Assembly: GCA_918797485.1 (NCBI GenBank)
Contig: CAKKNE010000002.1
Coordinates: 5,856,501-5,920,500, forward strand
Origin: Pelagomonas calceolata
Lineage: Eukaryota; Sar; Pelagophyceae; Pelagomonadales; Pelagomonadaceae
Direction of reading: 5' to 3'
Length of the DNA: 64,000 nucleotides
Shown here: positions 1 to 11,100 of the stretch, piece by piece
Layout: each line of letters starts with the position of its first letter
Position numbering within the stretch: position 1 is the stretch's first letter
Position numbers and translations under genes: made by a program
Notes under the pieces: generated by a model
Told to the model about the DNA's origin: nothing
Database searches by the model: none
Seen by the model: only the letters and a program-made list of their open reading frames with translations

Positions 1-266
1 AGAAAGATAAAAGAGAGGCCTCGAAAGCCTCGACACGTGGGCGGGACCGCGGCGCGCCCTCGGGTTTTGAGCTTTGAGTAGAAGACCGGGGCAGAGACCG
101 TGTCCTGGGCAATACGCGCGGCGTGAGAGACCGGCTCTCTCATACTTCACCTCACTGGCGCCGCAACGTGCGCGCGGGCCAGCATCCGTGACCGTCGGTC
201 GCGAGATACTCAAAAGTTATTTAAATATCACAGCTTCTGCGTTTGAAGCGACGCCGGCGCGCTACA

Positions 267-972
267 ATGTCGACGGCGGCTAATGACGGCGCGCCCACCG
301 CGGCCGGCCCGCCCGCGGCGCCGCCCGGCGCGGCGACCGCGGCGACCGCGACGCCGCCAGCGACGACTCATGAGGCCTGGCTGACGCCGAGCGCCGCCGG
401 CTACAAGATTCAATTACAAGAAGACGTCCACGGCCGCACGCTGATCGCGGGCTTCGTCGACGTCCGCGTCCGCGAGCAGTCGGGCCTGCAAGTCGACGAC
501 GTCATCCTATCGATCCGCGGCGAGAGCGTCGAGGGCCTGGCCTTCGCGAGGACGACGGAGATGATCCGGCACCACGCGCGGGAGTTTGAGACGCTCGTGC
601 TTAAGGTGTCGCGGAAGGGCGCCCCCGAGCCCGCCCCCGCGGGCCCGCCACTCGCGACTGGAGACGACCTAGCGGACACGCGCGCGGAACCGGAAATATC
701 AGAAAGAGTACCGCGACAGCGGAAAGCAAAGGAAAAGAAGGAAGACGGCCGCCGGGCAGTTGACGGCGGCTGTTCGTTCGTGTTACCAATCCGCGTCGAG
801 GAGATTTGGCACGGACCTAGCGGATTGGAACGACGCCTCGCTACGGACGTACAAGGAGCGACTGGACGCGGCCTACCCGCAAGGGTTCCCGTCCACGCAT
901 CATTACGACGACCTCCGCCCGCGCTACGAGAAACTCGAGCTAGAACTCGAGCGGCTCGACCGGTCCTCCTAG
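267..972 (+). CDS. PDZ-domain protein, one short intron or a frameshift
   Basis: The start at 267 gives a low-complexity Ala/Pro/Thr N-terminus (about 35 residues), then a PDZ-like domain at roughly residues 37-115 with a SAAGYKIQL entry strand and a terminal TLVLKVSR strand. The frame from 267 becomes unlike protein after about 640. A second frame from 673 gives a basic stretch, then a helical acidic tail (YKERLDAAYPQGF, RYEKLELELERLD) ending at 972. A 67-bp intron from 606 (GTGTCG) to 672 (CCTAG) joins the two frames in phase 0, after the last PDZ strand. A sequencing indel is the alternative. PDZ domains bind C-terminal peptides; the partner is unknown. The gene is convergent with the RING gene ending at 1044. 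Confidence 0.6.
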
Positions 973-1043
973 GGCCTGCCTAAGGTTTTTTGTAGAGCCT
1001 AGCTCTAAGCAAAATAAGTAAAAGTAGTGCATTCACAAGAAGT

Positions 1044-2690
1044 TTACTCCATCCGCGCCTCCTCGCGCGCCCGGAGCCACGCGACGTCCCGCTGCACCGC
1101 GGCCAGCTGCTCGCGGAGCGCGTCGAGCGCCGCGGCGACGTCTGGTTGTTGAGGCTGCGCGAACCGCTCGGCGCGGAGCCGCGCGACCTCGGCCCTCTCA
1201 ACAGGCGCCGGTGAGCGCGGCGGCGACGCCGCGCCGGTCTCGGCGGCCGCGGACGCCGTCGCCGTCTCGTCCAACAGCAGGTCGAGCTCGCTCATCAGAA
1301 TGAAGCCGTCGCCGACGCGCAGATACTCGCCGTCGTCCGGCAGGGCCAGCACGTGCTCGCCGGCGGGCACCGTCCGCAGCGGCGGCGCCGCCGCGTCGCG
1401 CGTCGCCCGCACCGAAGCGCCGCCCGCGCGCGCCGTCCAGACGCGCGCGCCGCCGGACGGCGCCTGTGGCTCCTCCGCCGCCAAGTTGTGCTCGAGGCGC
1501 CGCAGCGCCGCCGCCAGCACGTCCTCGAGGCGCTGCGTGGGTTGCGGTTGCGCGGCCGCCGGCTGTTGTACGGCGCCGGCGCCTGGTTGCGCGGCCTCCG
1601 GCTGTCGAGGCGCGGCCCACCCCGCGCCGGGCTGCGGCTGCGCCTGCTCCTGCGCCGGCGGCTGCTGCGGAGCCGGCGCCGGCGCCTCGACGGGGATGTC
1701 CTGGCGGCACGTCGGGCACGACTGCTGCTGCTGGAGCCACAGCCGCAGACACGCGAAATGAAAGACGTGGCCGCAAGGTAACCGGCGCCCCTCGCTCATG
1801 TCGTCGCGACAGATGATGCAGATGCCGCCCGCCTCCCGTATTTCTTCCTCAGTAGCCGGGGGAAACCTTTCGTCCATGTTCGCCGTTAAGGCTCGGTACT
1901 TCTTGAAGGCTTGGAGCCGCTGTCGCAGTTGCACATACGACGCCCAGAGCTCCCTTACAATATGCAACGGTACGCCGTAGTAGGCAAACACTATAGAAAA
2001 GAAAACGACATAGGCCGCGAAGCGCAAAACTTCGGCAATGAAGTCCACAAAAAACGCGTACTGGGCCTTCGGGGGCCAGGTGCCATCGTAGCGTCTTTGC
2101 TCAATCGCATATAGTAAATACTTGCACGCGTCCGCGCCGAGGCCGGCTCCCAAAATAGCAAATTCAAAGCCGAATAGCAGTAAAACAGAAGGACCGTGCT
2201 TCAGGCACATGGCCGCGCAGCCGCCTAATGCGACGAGATCCACGACGCCCAACCAGAACATTAAAGCAGCCAACCGCCAGTGCTGCAAGGTGGACGTCTG
2301 CGGCGCGTGCTCGACGTGCTCCACTCTCGCATGGGCGAGCCAGTGGAAGACCTTGGCAAACAGTAAAGCCGTGAAGAGCGCAAACACCCTCGTCGTGAGC
2401 TCTTCCCGGAACACCGTCAATGCTAAACACGTCTCCGTGACTGCGTAGCGCGCGTTCTCGTGCAGTAGTTCGACCTCGGCCTCCCGTAACGACCCGAGAA
2501 ACACGGCCTTGGCCGACCGCCCCGCGAGCAGTGTGAGTACAATCACTTGGTTGCCCAGGGCTAACACACATAATTTGCTCGTCACTAGATAAACGACGGT
2601 AGGATAAAATTGTTCGCGCGTCGCCCAGGCGTAGCTGACGACGGCCGCCGTGACGGCCGAACTGCCGACGGTGTAGCGGGAGAAGACCAT
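1044..2690 (-). CDS. HRD1: HRD1/synoviolin-type ER membrane E3 ubiquitin ligase
   Basis: This 548-residue protein has about six hydrophobic segments in residues 1-270 and then a RING-H2 finger at roughly 287-326 (CIICRDDM, LPCGHVFHFACL, SCPTCR). A Gln/Pro/Ala-rich tail and a short C-terminal coiled-coil segment follow. The order of membrane domain, RING-H2 and low-complexity tail is that of HRD1/SYVN1, which ubiquitinates misfolded ER proteins during ER-associated degradation. The N-terminus MVFSRYTVGSS runs straight into the first membrane helix, which supports the start at 2690. No intron is needed. It is divergent from the gene at 3073, with a CTAG-bounded motif (2868-2889) between them. 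Confidence 0.88.
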   Translation of the reverse strand: MVFSRYTVGSSAVTAAVVSYAWATREQFYPTVVYLVTSKLCVLALGNQVIVLTLLAGRSAKAVFLGSLREAEVELLHENARYAVTETCLALTVFREELTTRVFALFTALLFAKVFHWLAHARVEHVEHAPQTSTLQHWRLAALMFWLGVVDLVALGGCAAMCLKHGPSVLLLFGFEFAILGAGLGADACKYLLYAIEQRRYDGTWPPKAQYAFFVDFIAEVLRFAAYVVFFSIVFAYYGVPLHIVRELWASYVQLRQRLQAFKKYRALTANMDERFPPATEEEIREAGGICIICRDDMSEGRRLPCGHVFHFACLRLWLQQQQSCPTCRQDIPVEAPAPAPQQPPAQEQAQPQPGAGWAAPRQPEAAQPGAGAVQQPAAAQPQPTQRLEDVLAAALRRLEHNLAAEEPQAPSGGARVWTARAGGASVRATRDAAAPPLRTVPAGEHVLALPDDGEYLRVGDGFILMSELDLLLDETATASAAAETGAASPPRSPAPVERAEVARLRAERFAQPQQPDVAAALDALREQLAAVQRDVAWLRAREEARME

Positions 2691-3072
2691 GGTTTTTTTA
2701 CGAGCCGCGCGTCGCGTTATTCAGCAGCAGTTCTCCTTGGCCCCGGGGGCGCCGCGGCGGCGTCTTTTCTGGGCCTACCGCGCTGCGGTGAAGAAAATAA
2801 AGACGCGCACGTCCCGGCTCGTCCTCAAACGCCCCAGCGCCGTCCGAGCTCCCCTCCTTATGGGCTAGCTAGCGTTGCGACACACTAGGAATTTTGGCAG
2901 CTGTGCCGCGATTCCCTCGAAACGCGGTCTTTGCGGCCAAAATCGGGGTTCAGTTGGTGTACAGCATCGACTATTCTCCCAGACTGTCGCACGCAACCAT
3001 CCATTGCACATATAAGCCGCCACAAGCCCCCGCACAGCTATCCAAGCACAAGCACTGCCGAAACAGTCAAAG
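2691..3072. promoter_or_regulatory. Divergent intergenic region
   Basis: This 382-bp spacer lies between two genes read outwards and must hold both promoters. It contains a copy of the dispersed CTAG-bounded motif at 2868-2889 and an AT-richer stretch (about 2990-3010, ACATATAAGCC) that could be a TATA-like element for the plus-strand gene. No RNA gene was seen. Confidence 0.4.
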
Positions 3073-4803
3073 ATGCTCCGGCTCCTCCTTTTCGTCAGCA
3101 TTTGGGCCACTGCCTACGGAGGTAAGCAAGACAGGTCGTTTGCCCAGATCTCGATAGATGGCCCCGTGGACGCACAGCCCAACAAGGGCAGCGCCCTCGA
3201 CCAGGAGATCCAAGCGTTAGATGAATTAATCAAAGCACAGCAGAAGAAGCTCGCCGCGCTCGGCGCGCTGCGGAAGGCAGGCACCGCGCCGCCCGACGAC
3301 GACGAGGGCACGTGTGCCGCGCTTCGAGAGGCGTCGAGGGAGCTCGCATGCGGCTCGAACGAAAAACGACGGCGGGAAGCGCCGAAGGACGTGGATGATG
3401 TGTTGGTCATGCGCGGCGAAATCACGGCGTCGTCGATCTACGAGGTGCTTCCATTTAGAACGCGCGCGCGGCCCTCCCCTCAACCCATGCGCCGCAAGCG
3501 CGGCCATCAACAAACGAGGGCCCCGCGCTACGACTACGTCAATATTTTGGTAGTTGTGGCACCGGATGGAAAAGCGACGTTCCATGAGAGCGGCGGCGCC
3601 GTCGTCGCTACGATAGATCTAGAACAAAAGAACGTGAAAACTCTAGCGTTCGACGGCGGGGACCAGCCTTTATTAGCGACGGCGAACGACGACGGTGTGA
3701 GGTTGCACAACCTGACCTTGTGGCGGGGGGAGCGGGTGATCGCCGGCAGAAGGCCGCGCTACGTTTATGATGACGAGGCGCCGCCGCCGCCGATCCCGGA
3801 GCCGTCGACGCGCACGGCGTCGGGCCTGGGTCTGGTCATTGGACGCGAGGTCGACCTGGTCCCTCTACCGATGCAAGTAGCGACGAAGAAGGGTCTCGTC
3901 GAAAAGCCTTCACCACCCAAGTTAGTAACCGTCTTCCCCTGGCGCAGCGTCGGTGCACATATTGCGACGCTCGACGAAGGCGGTCGGTTCATTTTGTGGA
4001 CGCGCAACGGCACCCAGAGGGGGTCGTTAAATCTGACGGCGTCTTCACTCACACGGGCGGGCAGCACCTTCGCCGCCGCCTCCGACAACGTCGTGCGCTT
4101 CGTCAGCGCGGGGCGCTGGCAGACGATGGCTGTCGAGTGCCGCGGGCCCCCGGCACTCGTATCGGATGTGGTATTTGACCCCTTGCGGCCCGAGCTCGTG
4201 CATGTCGCTTATGAAACTGGTGTGATTTTAACCTTCCGCAAGCCGCCCGTCTACGATTATGACGACGTCGTGCAAGAAAGACAATGTAGGTTGGCGGGCA
4301 AGCTGCCACAGACGCCCCATATATCTTCGGTCAAGCTCGCGGCCGTGCGCGGGTTTCTCATATCAAGCTCGTCCACCCATATCGCGGTGCACAACACGTC
4401 CTCCTCGTCGCCCGAGCACTACTACCTCGTCGGGGCCAAGGCCGTCTCCCCAAAGAAGGCGCGCGACCTTAGAGCTACTGTCGTCTCCGGCATGTATGCG
4501 CCTGAAGTAGTATTGGCCTTCCGCGAGGATGCCCAGATCAAGGTCTACGAGTCTTTGTTAAAACACGAGCCGCCGCTGCCGGCCGACGTGGCCTGGATGC
4601 GCGTGCCGATCCTGCTCATCGGGTTGGTAGTGGTCTTCGGCGTCCAGGTGTTCCGGGGCGGCGGCGGCGGCGGGCGGCGGCGCGGCCGCGGCGGGCTGTC
4701 GCCGTCGGACATGGACCGTCTCAATCAAATGGCCGGGCTCATGGGCGACAACCGGGGGTTCGGATCGCCGGCCGCGCGGGGGCGCGACTTCCCGCCGTAC
4801 TAG
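3073..4803 (+). CDS. Secretory-pathway type I membrane protein with a propeller-like lumenal region
   Basis: The 576-residue product begins with a signal peptide (MLRLLLFVSIWATAYG) and a short coiled coil (about residues 45-70). A long region of repeated beta-strand-like segments follows (for example LDEGGRFILWTRNGTQ), resembling degenerate WD/PQQ propeller blades. Near residues 506-530 is a single hydrophobic helix (VPILLIGLVVVFGVQVF), then a short Gly/Arg-rich cytosolic tail. The layout suggests an ER or surface membrane protein with a large lumenal or extracellular domain, broadly like EMC1-type or FG-GAP-type proteins, but no family was recognised. It is convergent with the giant gene ending at 5120. 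Confidence 0.65.
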   Translation: MLRLLLFVSIWATAYGGKQDRSFAQISIDGPVDAQPNKGSALDQEIQALDELIKAQQKKLAALGALRKAGTAPPDDDEGTCAALREASRELACGSNEKRRREAPKDVDDVLVMRGEITASSIYEVLPFRTRARPSPQPMRRKRGHQQTRAPRYDYVNILVVVAPDGKATFHESGGAVVATIDLEQKNVKTLAFDGGDQPLLATANDDGVRLHNLTLWRGERVIAGRRPRYVYDDEAPPPPIPEPSTRTASGLGLVIGREVDLVPLPMQVATKKGLVEKPSPPKLVTVFPWRSVGAHIATLDEGGRFILWTRNGTQRGSLNLTASSLTRAGSTFAAASDNVVRFVSAGRWQTMAVECRGPPALVSDVVFDPLRPELVHVAYETGVILTFRKPPVYDYDDVVQERQCRLAGKLPQTPHISSVKLAAVRGFLISSSSTHIAVHNTSSSSPEHYYLVGAKAVSPKKARDLRATVVSGMYAPEVVLAFREDAQIKVYESLLKHEPPLPADVAWMRVPILLIGLVVVFGVQVFRGGGGGGRRRGRGGLSPSDMDRLNQMAGLMGDNRGFGSPAARGRDFPPY

Positions 4804-5119
4804 GCGGTGCCGCGGTAAAGTTTTGGTCCAAAGCTGAGAGCAGCCGCTCTCTGCCTGATTATAGTGGGTACTAGTAGGTAGCCCGATTAACGAAGGCAGA
4901 CTTCTCAACGTCGGGAGCTCGCTACTGGGAGAGGATCGATGAGGCGGCGCCTCGTCCACATATGTAAGCATTTGCCTATTTATTTTTTTGTTGTCTCGAG
5001 CGGAGGCCCATAGGCGCGCGCCGAGCCCCGACCACGATAAAATCGCGCGCGCGGGCGCTGATAAGACCAACAACGCAAAGCCACACAAATTTTAAGCGCG
5101 CGCGCGGCCACACGGGGCA
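4804..5119. other. Convergent intergenic spacer
   Basis: This 316-bp gap lies between two genes facing each other. It is AT-richer than the flanking coding DNA (around 4980-5000). No conserved ORF, RNA or repeat was recognised; it probably holds both 3' untranslated regions. Confidence 0.4.
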
Positions 5120-8100
5120 TCAAGTCGGGGCATCAAGTCGCGGGGCGGGCGCGGGCGCCACTACTGGCCTCGTACTCGTGCGAGTCCAGGAAAGAAATGA
5201 CGGCAGGGACATCAGGGACGGTCGGCGCGCGACCTCCGCGTGCCGGCCCGGCCGCACCGCGGTCGGCGCCTCGACGTCGCCGCCGTCGTCGGCCGCCTCG
5301 GGCGCGGTATCGACAGCAGTCTTCTTGCCGCTGAAGGATGCGTAGTTCGAGGCGCGCGCGATGGAGTAGAGGCGGTGCGACGCTTTTTGCTTGTCGTAGA
5401 TGGCCTTCGGGACAATCTGCACCTCGACGATCAGCGGGGCGAGGCCCGGCGGGGCTGGCGGCTGGAACGCGAGGTTGACGAGCAAGTTGAACGGCTTTAC
5501 GCGCCCCGCGAGCTTGTTCTTGAGGCGGACGACCTTGAAAATGTCATCTTTCGCGAGCGCTTCGTACGCCGCGACAACCTGCTCCGCTCCGGCGACGACC
5601 ACGGAGGCTCGGAGGCAGTCGCCCAGCTTTTCCGCGCGCGGCCAGGGCTTGGCCTCGCGGCGATATTCGTCGACCTTGGCGCGCATGCGCGTCTTCTTTT
5701 TAATGGCGACGTCCGCGGCACACTCGAGCTCGACGCCCTCCGTGCCCGGGGGAAAGAGCTTCTCCAGCGCTTTTTTGAAGGCGGGAAACGCGGCGTTCGC
5801 CAGGTCGTGGAGCGCGCCGACGCAGACGCTCGCGTCGAGCTCGGACTCGAGCGCGGCGCCGCCCACCTTATCCTTGAAGGCGACGAGCTCGGCGCTCCGC
5901 AGCGCCGGCTGGTCCGTCCCGTTGTCGAAAGACTTGAGCGCGACGACGTCGGCGCCCCGGGGCTCGTCGAGGACCTTGGCTGCTGCCTCCGCGATGCGCG
6001 CCTGGGCCTGCTGGTTCAGGTCGTGCGCGATGAGCGCCAGGTCCACGAACCGCTCGAGGCGCCGCGGCTCCCGCGCGGATGCGAAGGCGCGGACAATTTG
6101 GATCTTCGTCGCCGCCCGCCGGAACTTCGCCAGGCCCGAGGCGAGATTTTCCTCGCGCGTCGGCGCGACGTCGTCGGGATCCGACGCCTCCCGCAGCAGC
6201 GAGCGTGCCGAGGACACTCCGGACGACGAGCGCGACAAGCTGAACGAAGACGGCGACGTCGGCGACTTGGGGGGCGAATGCAAGTTGGCGAGAGAGGTCG
6301 ATATTTGGTCAGACTTGTTCCTCGCCAGGGCCGCCAGGTGGAGCACGGGGTTCTCTTTCCGCGAATGCCATAGCTTCTGCGGGTGCTGGTCGTCGAGTTC
6401 GAAGAAGGGCTTCAGCACCTCGGCGTAGACGCGCAGGAGGGTGATCGGGGCGCCGCCCGGTGGCTGCGCGCGCCGGAGCCGCTCGAAGGCCGCGGTCGGG
6501 CTCAGGCACTCTTCCGTCAGTGTCGCGGCGAGCGGACCGGCGACGATATCCACGGACCGCTCGACGGCGCCGGCGTCGATGGCACCGTCCCCGCCCGCCT
6601 TCTTCGCGCGGGCGAGCATCGACTCCACGTGCCACTGCAGCACCTCCTCGGCGTGCACCTCGGGCGCCCAGACGCCCTCGAGCGCCAGCAGCGTCCCGGT
6701 GAAGTACGTCCAGGACTCGTCCCTGAGCTTGCCGTCGAACGCCTCCCTGAGAATTTGCCTCGACCTCTTGCGGACGTCCTCGCGGATCGCCTCCGCGTGC
6801 GCGCTCCGCAGCAGCTCCTCGACCTCCTCGGCCTCGACGGGCTCGTGCGCCTGGAGCCGCCGGGCGACGCCCCGGTAGCTCTCCGACACGAACGCCTGGT
6901 AGGCGAGGGGGAGCGAGGCCACGTTCAGCAGGAAGACGAGCGTGACCATCCATAACGCGTCTTTGCTGTCCTCGATCAAGTCGCCGACCAGGCAGACCGA
7001 GAGCAGCACGATCGAGAGCGCGAACCGCATCAGCGCCTCGACGACGTGCTGCAGGCCCGACGACGCGTAGGGTTTCAGCTGCAGCACGAACGTCCGGTGG
7101 ATGATCGTGACGATGAGGCAGAGCACGATGGAGATCTTGACGTCCGCCTTGAACCGGAAGAACCCCGTCACGAGCGACCGCAGGAAGATGGCTAGGACCT
7201 CGAACCACCAGTACTCCGCCTTGAGGTTATTCGTCAGAAACGCCAGCGCGCCGTCATCGACGTGGCGCGGGTCCTTGCGCTGCTCCTCCCCCCCGGCGGC
7301 GAGCCGGCGCGGCCGCCACAGCACGAGGAACAGGCACAGCGGAAACGTGACGTAGATCACCGCGCAGACAATCGCGTACGCCTTGTGGGCCTCGTAGCCC
7401 GGCCCGGAGCACCGGATGCTGTAGTCGCTGACCAGGAATTTGCGGTCGAAGGGTTCGTACTTCACGGTGCAGTTGAATATCTGGAAGATGGCGCAGCAGA
7501 TGGCGCTGTGGAACAGGCTGATCAGCAGCATCCACTTGGAGAGCACGCCGCCCAGGTCCTGGCGCACGGCCGCTGCGACTCTCCGATGGAGCGGGACGGC
7601 CTCCGCCGCCGCGCCTTCTTCCGCGAGGGCGTTCTGCGGTGCCGCGGGAGCGCCGCACGCCACGACGCGCGCGACCGCGCGGACGACGGCACAAACGATG
7701 AAGACGAGCAGTAAGGCCGGTGCCCCAAGCGTCGCCAACATCAGGAAATGGAAATAGTTGTACGTTCTGTAGCACTGCGCGATGCTGTGAAGCGACGACA
7801 GGTCGAACGTGAAGACGTCGAGGGCGCGCATGACCAATTGGGAAAATCCTGGAAGGGGAACTTGGTGGATGGAGACGAAGCGCGACATCGTCATGGCGAA
7901 GTAGACAAACTGGATCAGCACCGCTTCGAACCACTGGCGGTTGAAGCGGCTCCGGAGCCGCCGTATGCCGAGGATGACGAGCGCCCACGCGACGATCATC
8001 AGCAGGACAGTTAAAAGTTGTTTCATTTGCTCGCCGATCCTGTCGCAGCGTACGCACTCGGACACTGCTTTGAGATCCTCCTTGGTTTTGCTATTGCGAA

Positions 8101-11100
8101 AGTAACCCGACCGGCATAGCATGCACAGCGGGCCGTGGGCGTGGGTTTTGCAGAGACCGTTACCATACCCCTCCAGTCCCGGAGAAGAGCCCCGACAGGC
8201 GTCGTCGTCTTCCGGACATCGATAGACGGACGTCGACTCGGGACTGAAACGAAAGAAGTGTTCCTTGACCTCGAGCGTCGCCACGGTCGTGCCGTTCGCC
8301 GCGTTGCACCTTGCGCCCTTCAGCACATAAGCACCCACGTTCTGCCCGCACTGTCGACAGAACCCATCCACCAGGACCCATCCCTGCCGGCAGCACATGG
8401 CCGCGCCGCTCTCGGGCGCGTAGAAATTCTTTGGGCACGGCTCGCAGGGCGTCGGGCCGGTCGCGCTCTTGAACGTCCCGGGGCGACAGGCCTCGCAGCC
8501 TCCCGTCGATTCGTCGAAGAAGCTGCCCTCCGGGCACCCCGTCAAGTCGCATGCGCAGCCCACCGCGCGACCCCCGTCGTAGCAGCCCGGGCCCTGTAAC
8601 CCGCTCGTCGGCTCGCACGTGAAGCCCTGCTCCTCACACTCGCCGCCAACGACGGGGCACGCGTCGACGGCGTACGCGGTCGCTGCGAGGCCGGTGTACG
8701 TCTCGCCGACGTCGTTCCTGTCCGTCTCGAGGGAGACGCTGATGCCCGACGACGCGATGTCGTAGGACTTTTGGAAGGAAGTACTTGTGAGCTCTATGTC
8801 GGTGGCACCGGTGCTCCGGATGACCACCATGTCGCCCTCCTTCGCGGCCGACCGATACGGCTCGAGGTCTAGCGTCTCCACGACGACGCGGACGCTTCGA
8901 CCCGCGGCGGCCTGGAACTCCCAGGTGCAGTCCGCCGCGGCGGGCACCGGCTCGCCCGGCGCCTGCGAGACCATGACCATCGATTCGCCCGTGACCTTAG
9001 GCGCACCATCAAGGCAGTGCGGCACGGTGCAGGCGAGCCCGCCGTAGCCTGTGTCGCAGACGCACGTTCCTCCGTCGTCGCATGTCCCGTGGCCGCCGCA
9101 GTCCGCGTTACTCGCACAGGTGACGCTTTTGGCAACGTAGGTCGCACTGAACCCGCCGCGCCGGCCCCTCGAATCCGACGTAAAGACCAGGCTGGCCTTG
9201 CCGTCCGTCGTCGGCACCAGGATCGTGGCCGTGTCTTCGCCGGAGAGGCGCGCCCAGGTAACGTCACCGCTGTTTACAGATACAAAGTCAAAGGTCGGCT
9301 CGACGTCGTACGTGACAGTGAAGGACACATACCCGAAGCTCGTCCCGACGTCCGCGACGAAGTGGCACTCGGCCGAGTTGGGGTACGGCTCGTCGCGGTC
9401 GGGCGCCGTCGGCGACGAGCGGAATTCGCCCGTCGGGCCCGTCAGCGTCGTCGTGCCGAGGCAGGTCGCGAGCGAGCAGTCGGCGCCGCCGTAGCCCGCG
9501 TCGCACGTGCAGAGGCCCGAGGCGGCGTCACACTTTCCATTGCCGCAGGTCGAGTGGTCGGCGGCACACACCAAAGCTTCCGCGTCGTAGGAAGCGCTCC
9601 AGCCGTCCGTCAACAAGTAGTTGAAGGCGCGCTCCGTGACGCCGTCCGTCGTGAACTTGACGGTCATGTCGCCGGTCGTACGCAGCGGCGGCCAGGCGCG
9701 GTCGAAGCCGTGGAGCTTCGCGACGAGCGTCGAGCCGTCGAAGACCTCGACGAAGTCGCCCGTCCAGACGCGAAACACGGTGAACGTCAGCTCGACGACG
9801 CCGCCGGACGCGATGCGCCACTCGCACGCGAGGTTGTTCGAGTATGATGTCGTGGCACCATCGGTCAACGTTCCAGTCGTCGCCGTCAAATCCACTGTGC
9901 CAGAGCAGGTCGAGTCGGCGCTTTCTGGTATTGACGTGACGCCCGTACCGGCCGTGTCGAGGACGCTAGCCGGTATGCTAGCGAGGCCGTCCGCGAGAGA
10001 TTGAGCAGAAGTCGTCGCCGCGTAGAACGCGTCCTCGTCGACAGTGCCCGCCGGCGCGACCGCCGCGACGGTGTTCGTTTCGAGGTGGAACCGCGCCGTC
10101 GCCTTGAGCGCCGCGGCGATGCCTCCTCCGAGATAATCCGGGCCCTGCATCGTATCTGGAGAAACGAAGGAGAAGTACGAGAGGCCCGCCGCCGCCGTGT
10201 CGAGCTCGGCCTGCGTCGGCGAGGCCGAGGCGCCGTACGCGGCCGCGACGTCAGCCACGAAGCCGCCCGCGCCCGCGCCCCAGCGCGTCGAGGCGTCGTC
10301 GAGGTAGTCCGCGTCCAGCCGCGCGATGACGCCCGCGACGCGCTCGAGGACGTCGGGCCGCCGCGCGGCGAAGTCCGCGCGCGCGCTGATCGTGTTGAAC
10401 GTGGGCTTGCCCCAGTCGCTGAGCACTTGCGCCTGTTTGTTTTTCGTGAGCCTTCCTCTCGCGGTGTTGCGTCGACGGTGCCATCTCTCGTTCTCTCTTC
10501 TCTCTCTCTCTTGGTGGCGGTGGACCCGCGTCGACGGCGTCCAGCCATCGCTGCGGGCCATCCGGACGCTATCGACGCGCATGAAGGTGCCGTGAAATTT
10601 GATTCGCGCACCGCCCCGCGCCGGGAAGAGCATCGTGGCGTTGCGCTGGACCAGGCCGTCGATCCAGCCGCCCCAGACGAAGGCGCCGTCGATCGTGCCG
10701 GCGTCGTACAGGTCCAGGGGGTTCAGCCCGTTTAAATCGATTATGTCAAATCTCACGTCCGGGAACAGCGTCTGGATGTACATCATGTGGTAGTGCGCCG
10801 TCGAGCCAAAGGGCGTGCCGAACGTCCGCCCGTCGAGGTCCGGCGGCGATTGGATTTCGGGCCGCACCAACAACCCCTGCGACGAGCCCTTCTCGTGGGC
10901 CACGTATAAGTGCTTGATGTCGACGCCCCGCGCGACGGCGAAGGCCGCGGGCGTCGACCCGAGCAGCGCCACCTCGAGGTCGCCTTCGTCCAGCTTCGAG
11001 ACCACGAAGCCGCCGCTCGCCTGCGGCAGGCACGCCACCTCCACATCAGAAAAGTCGAACCAGCCGCGCGCGCACGCGACCTGGAACGGCTGCGCTTCCC

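Noticed and set aside
5240-6430. Long plus-strand ORFs antisense to the giant gene
   Set aside because: Arg/Gly-rich shadow frames in GC-rich coding DNA with no domain; the minus frame carries real motifs.
10433-10621. Arg-rich in-frame insert in the TauA-like domain
   Set aside because: Best explained as a decayed introner; removing it restores the domain.
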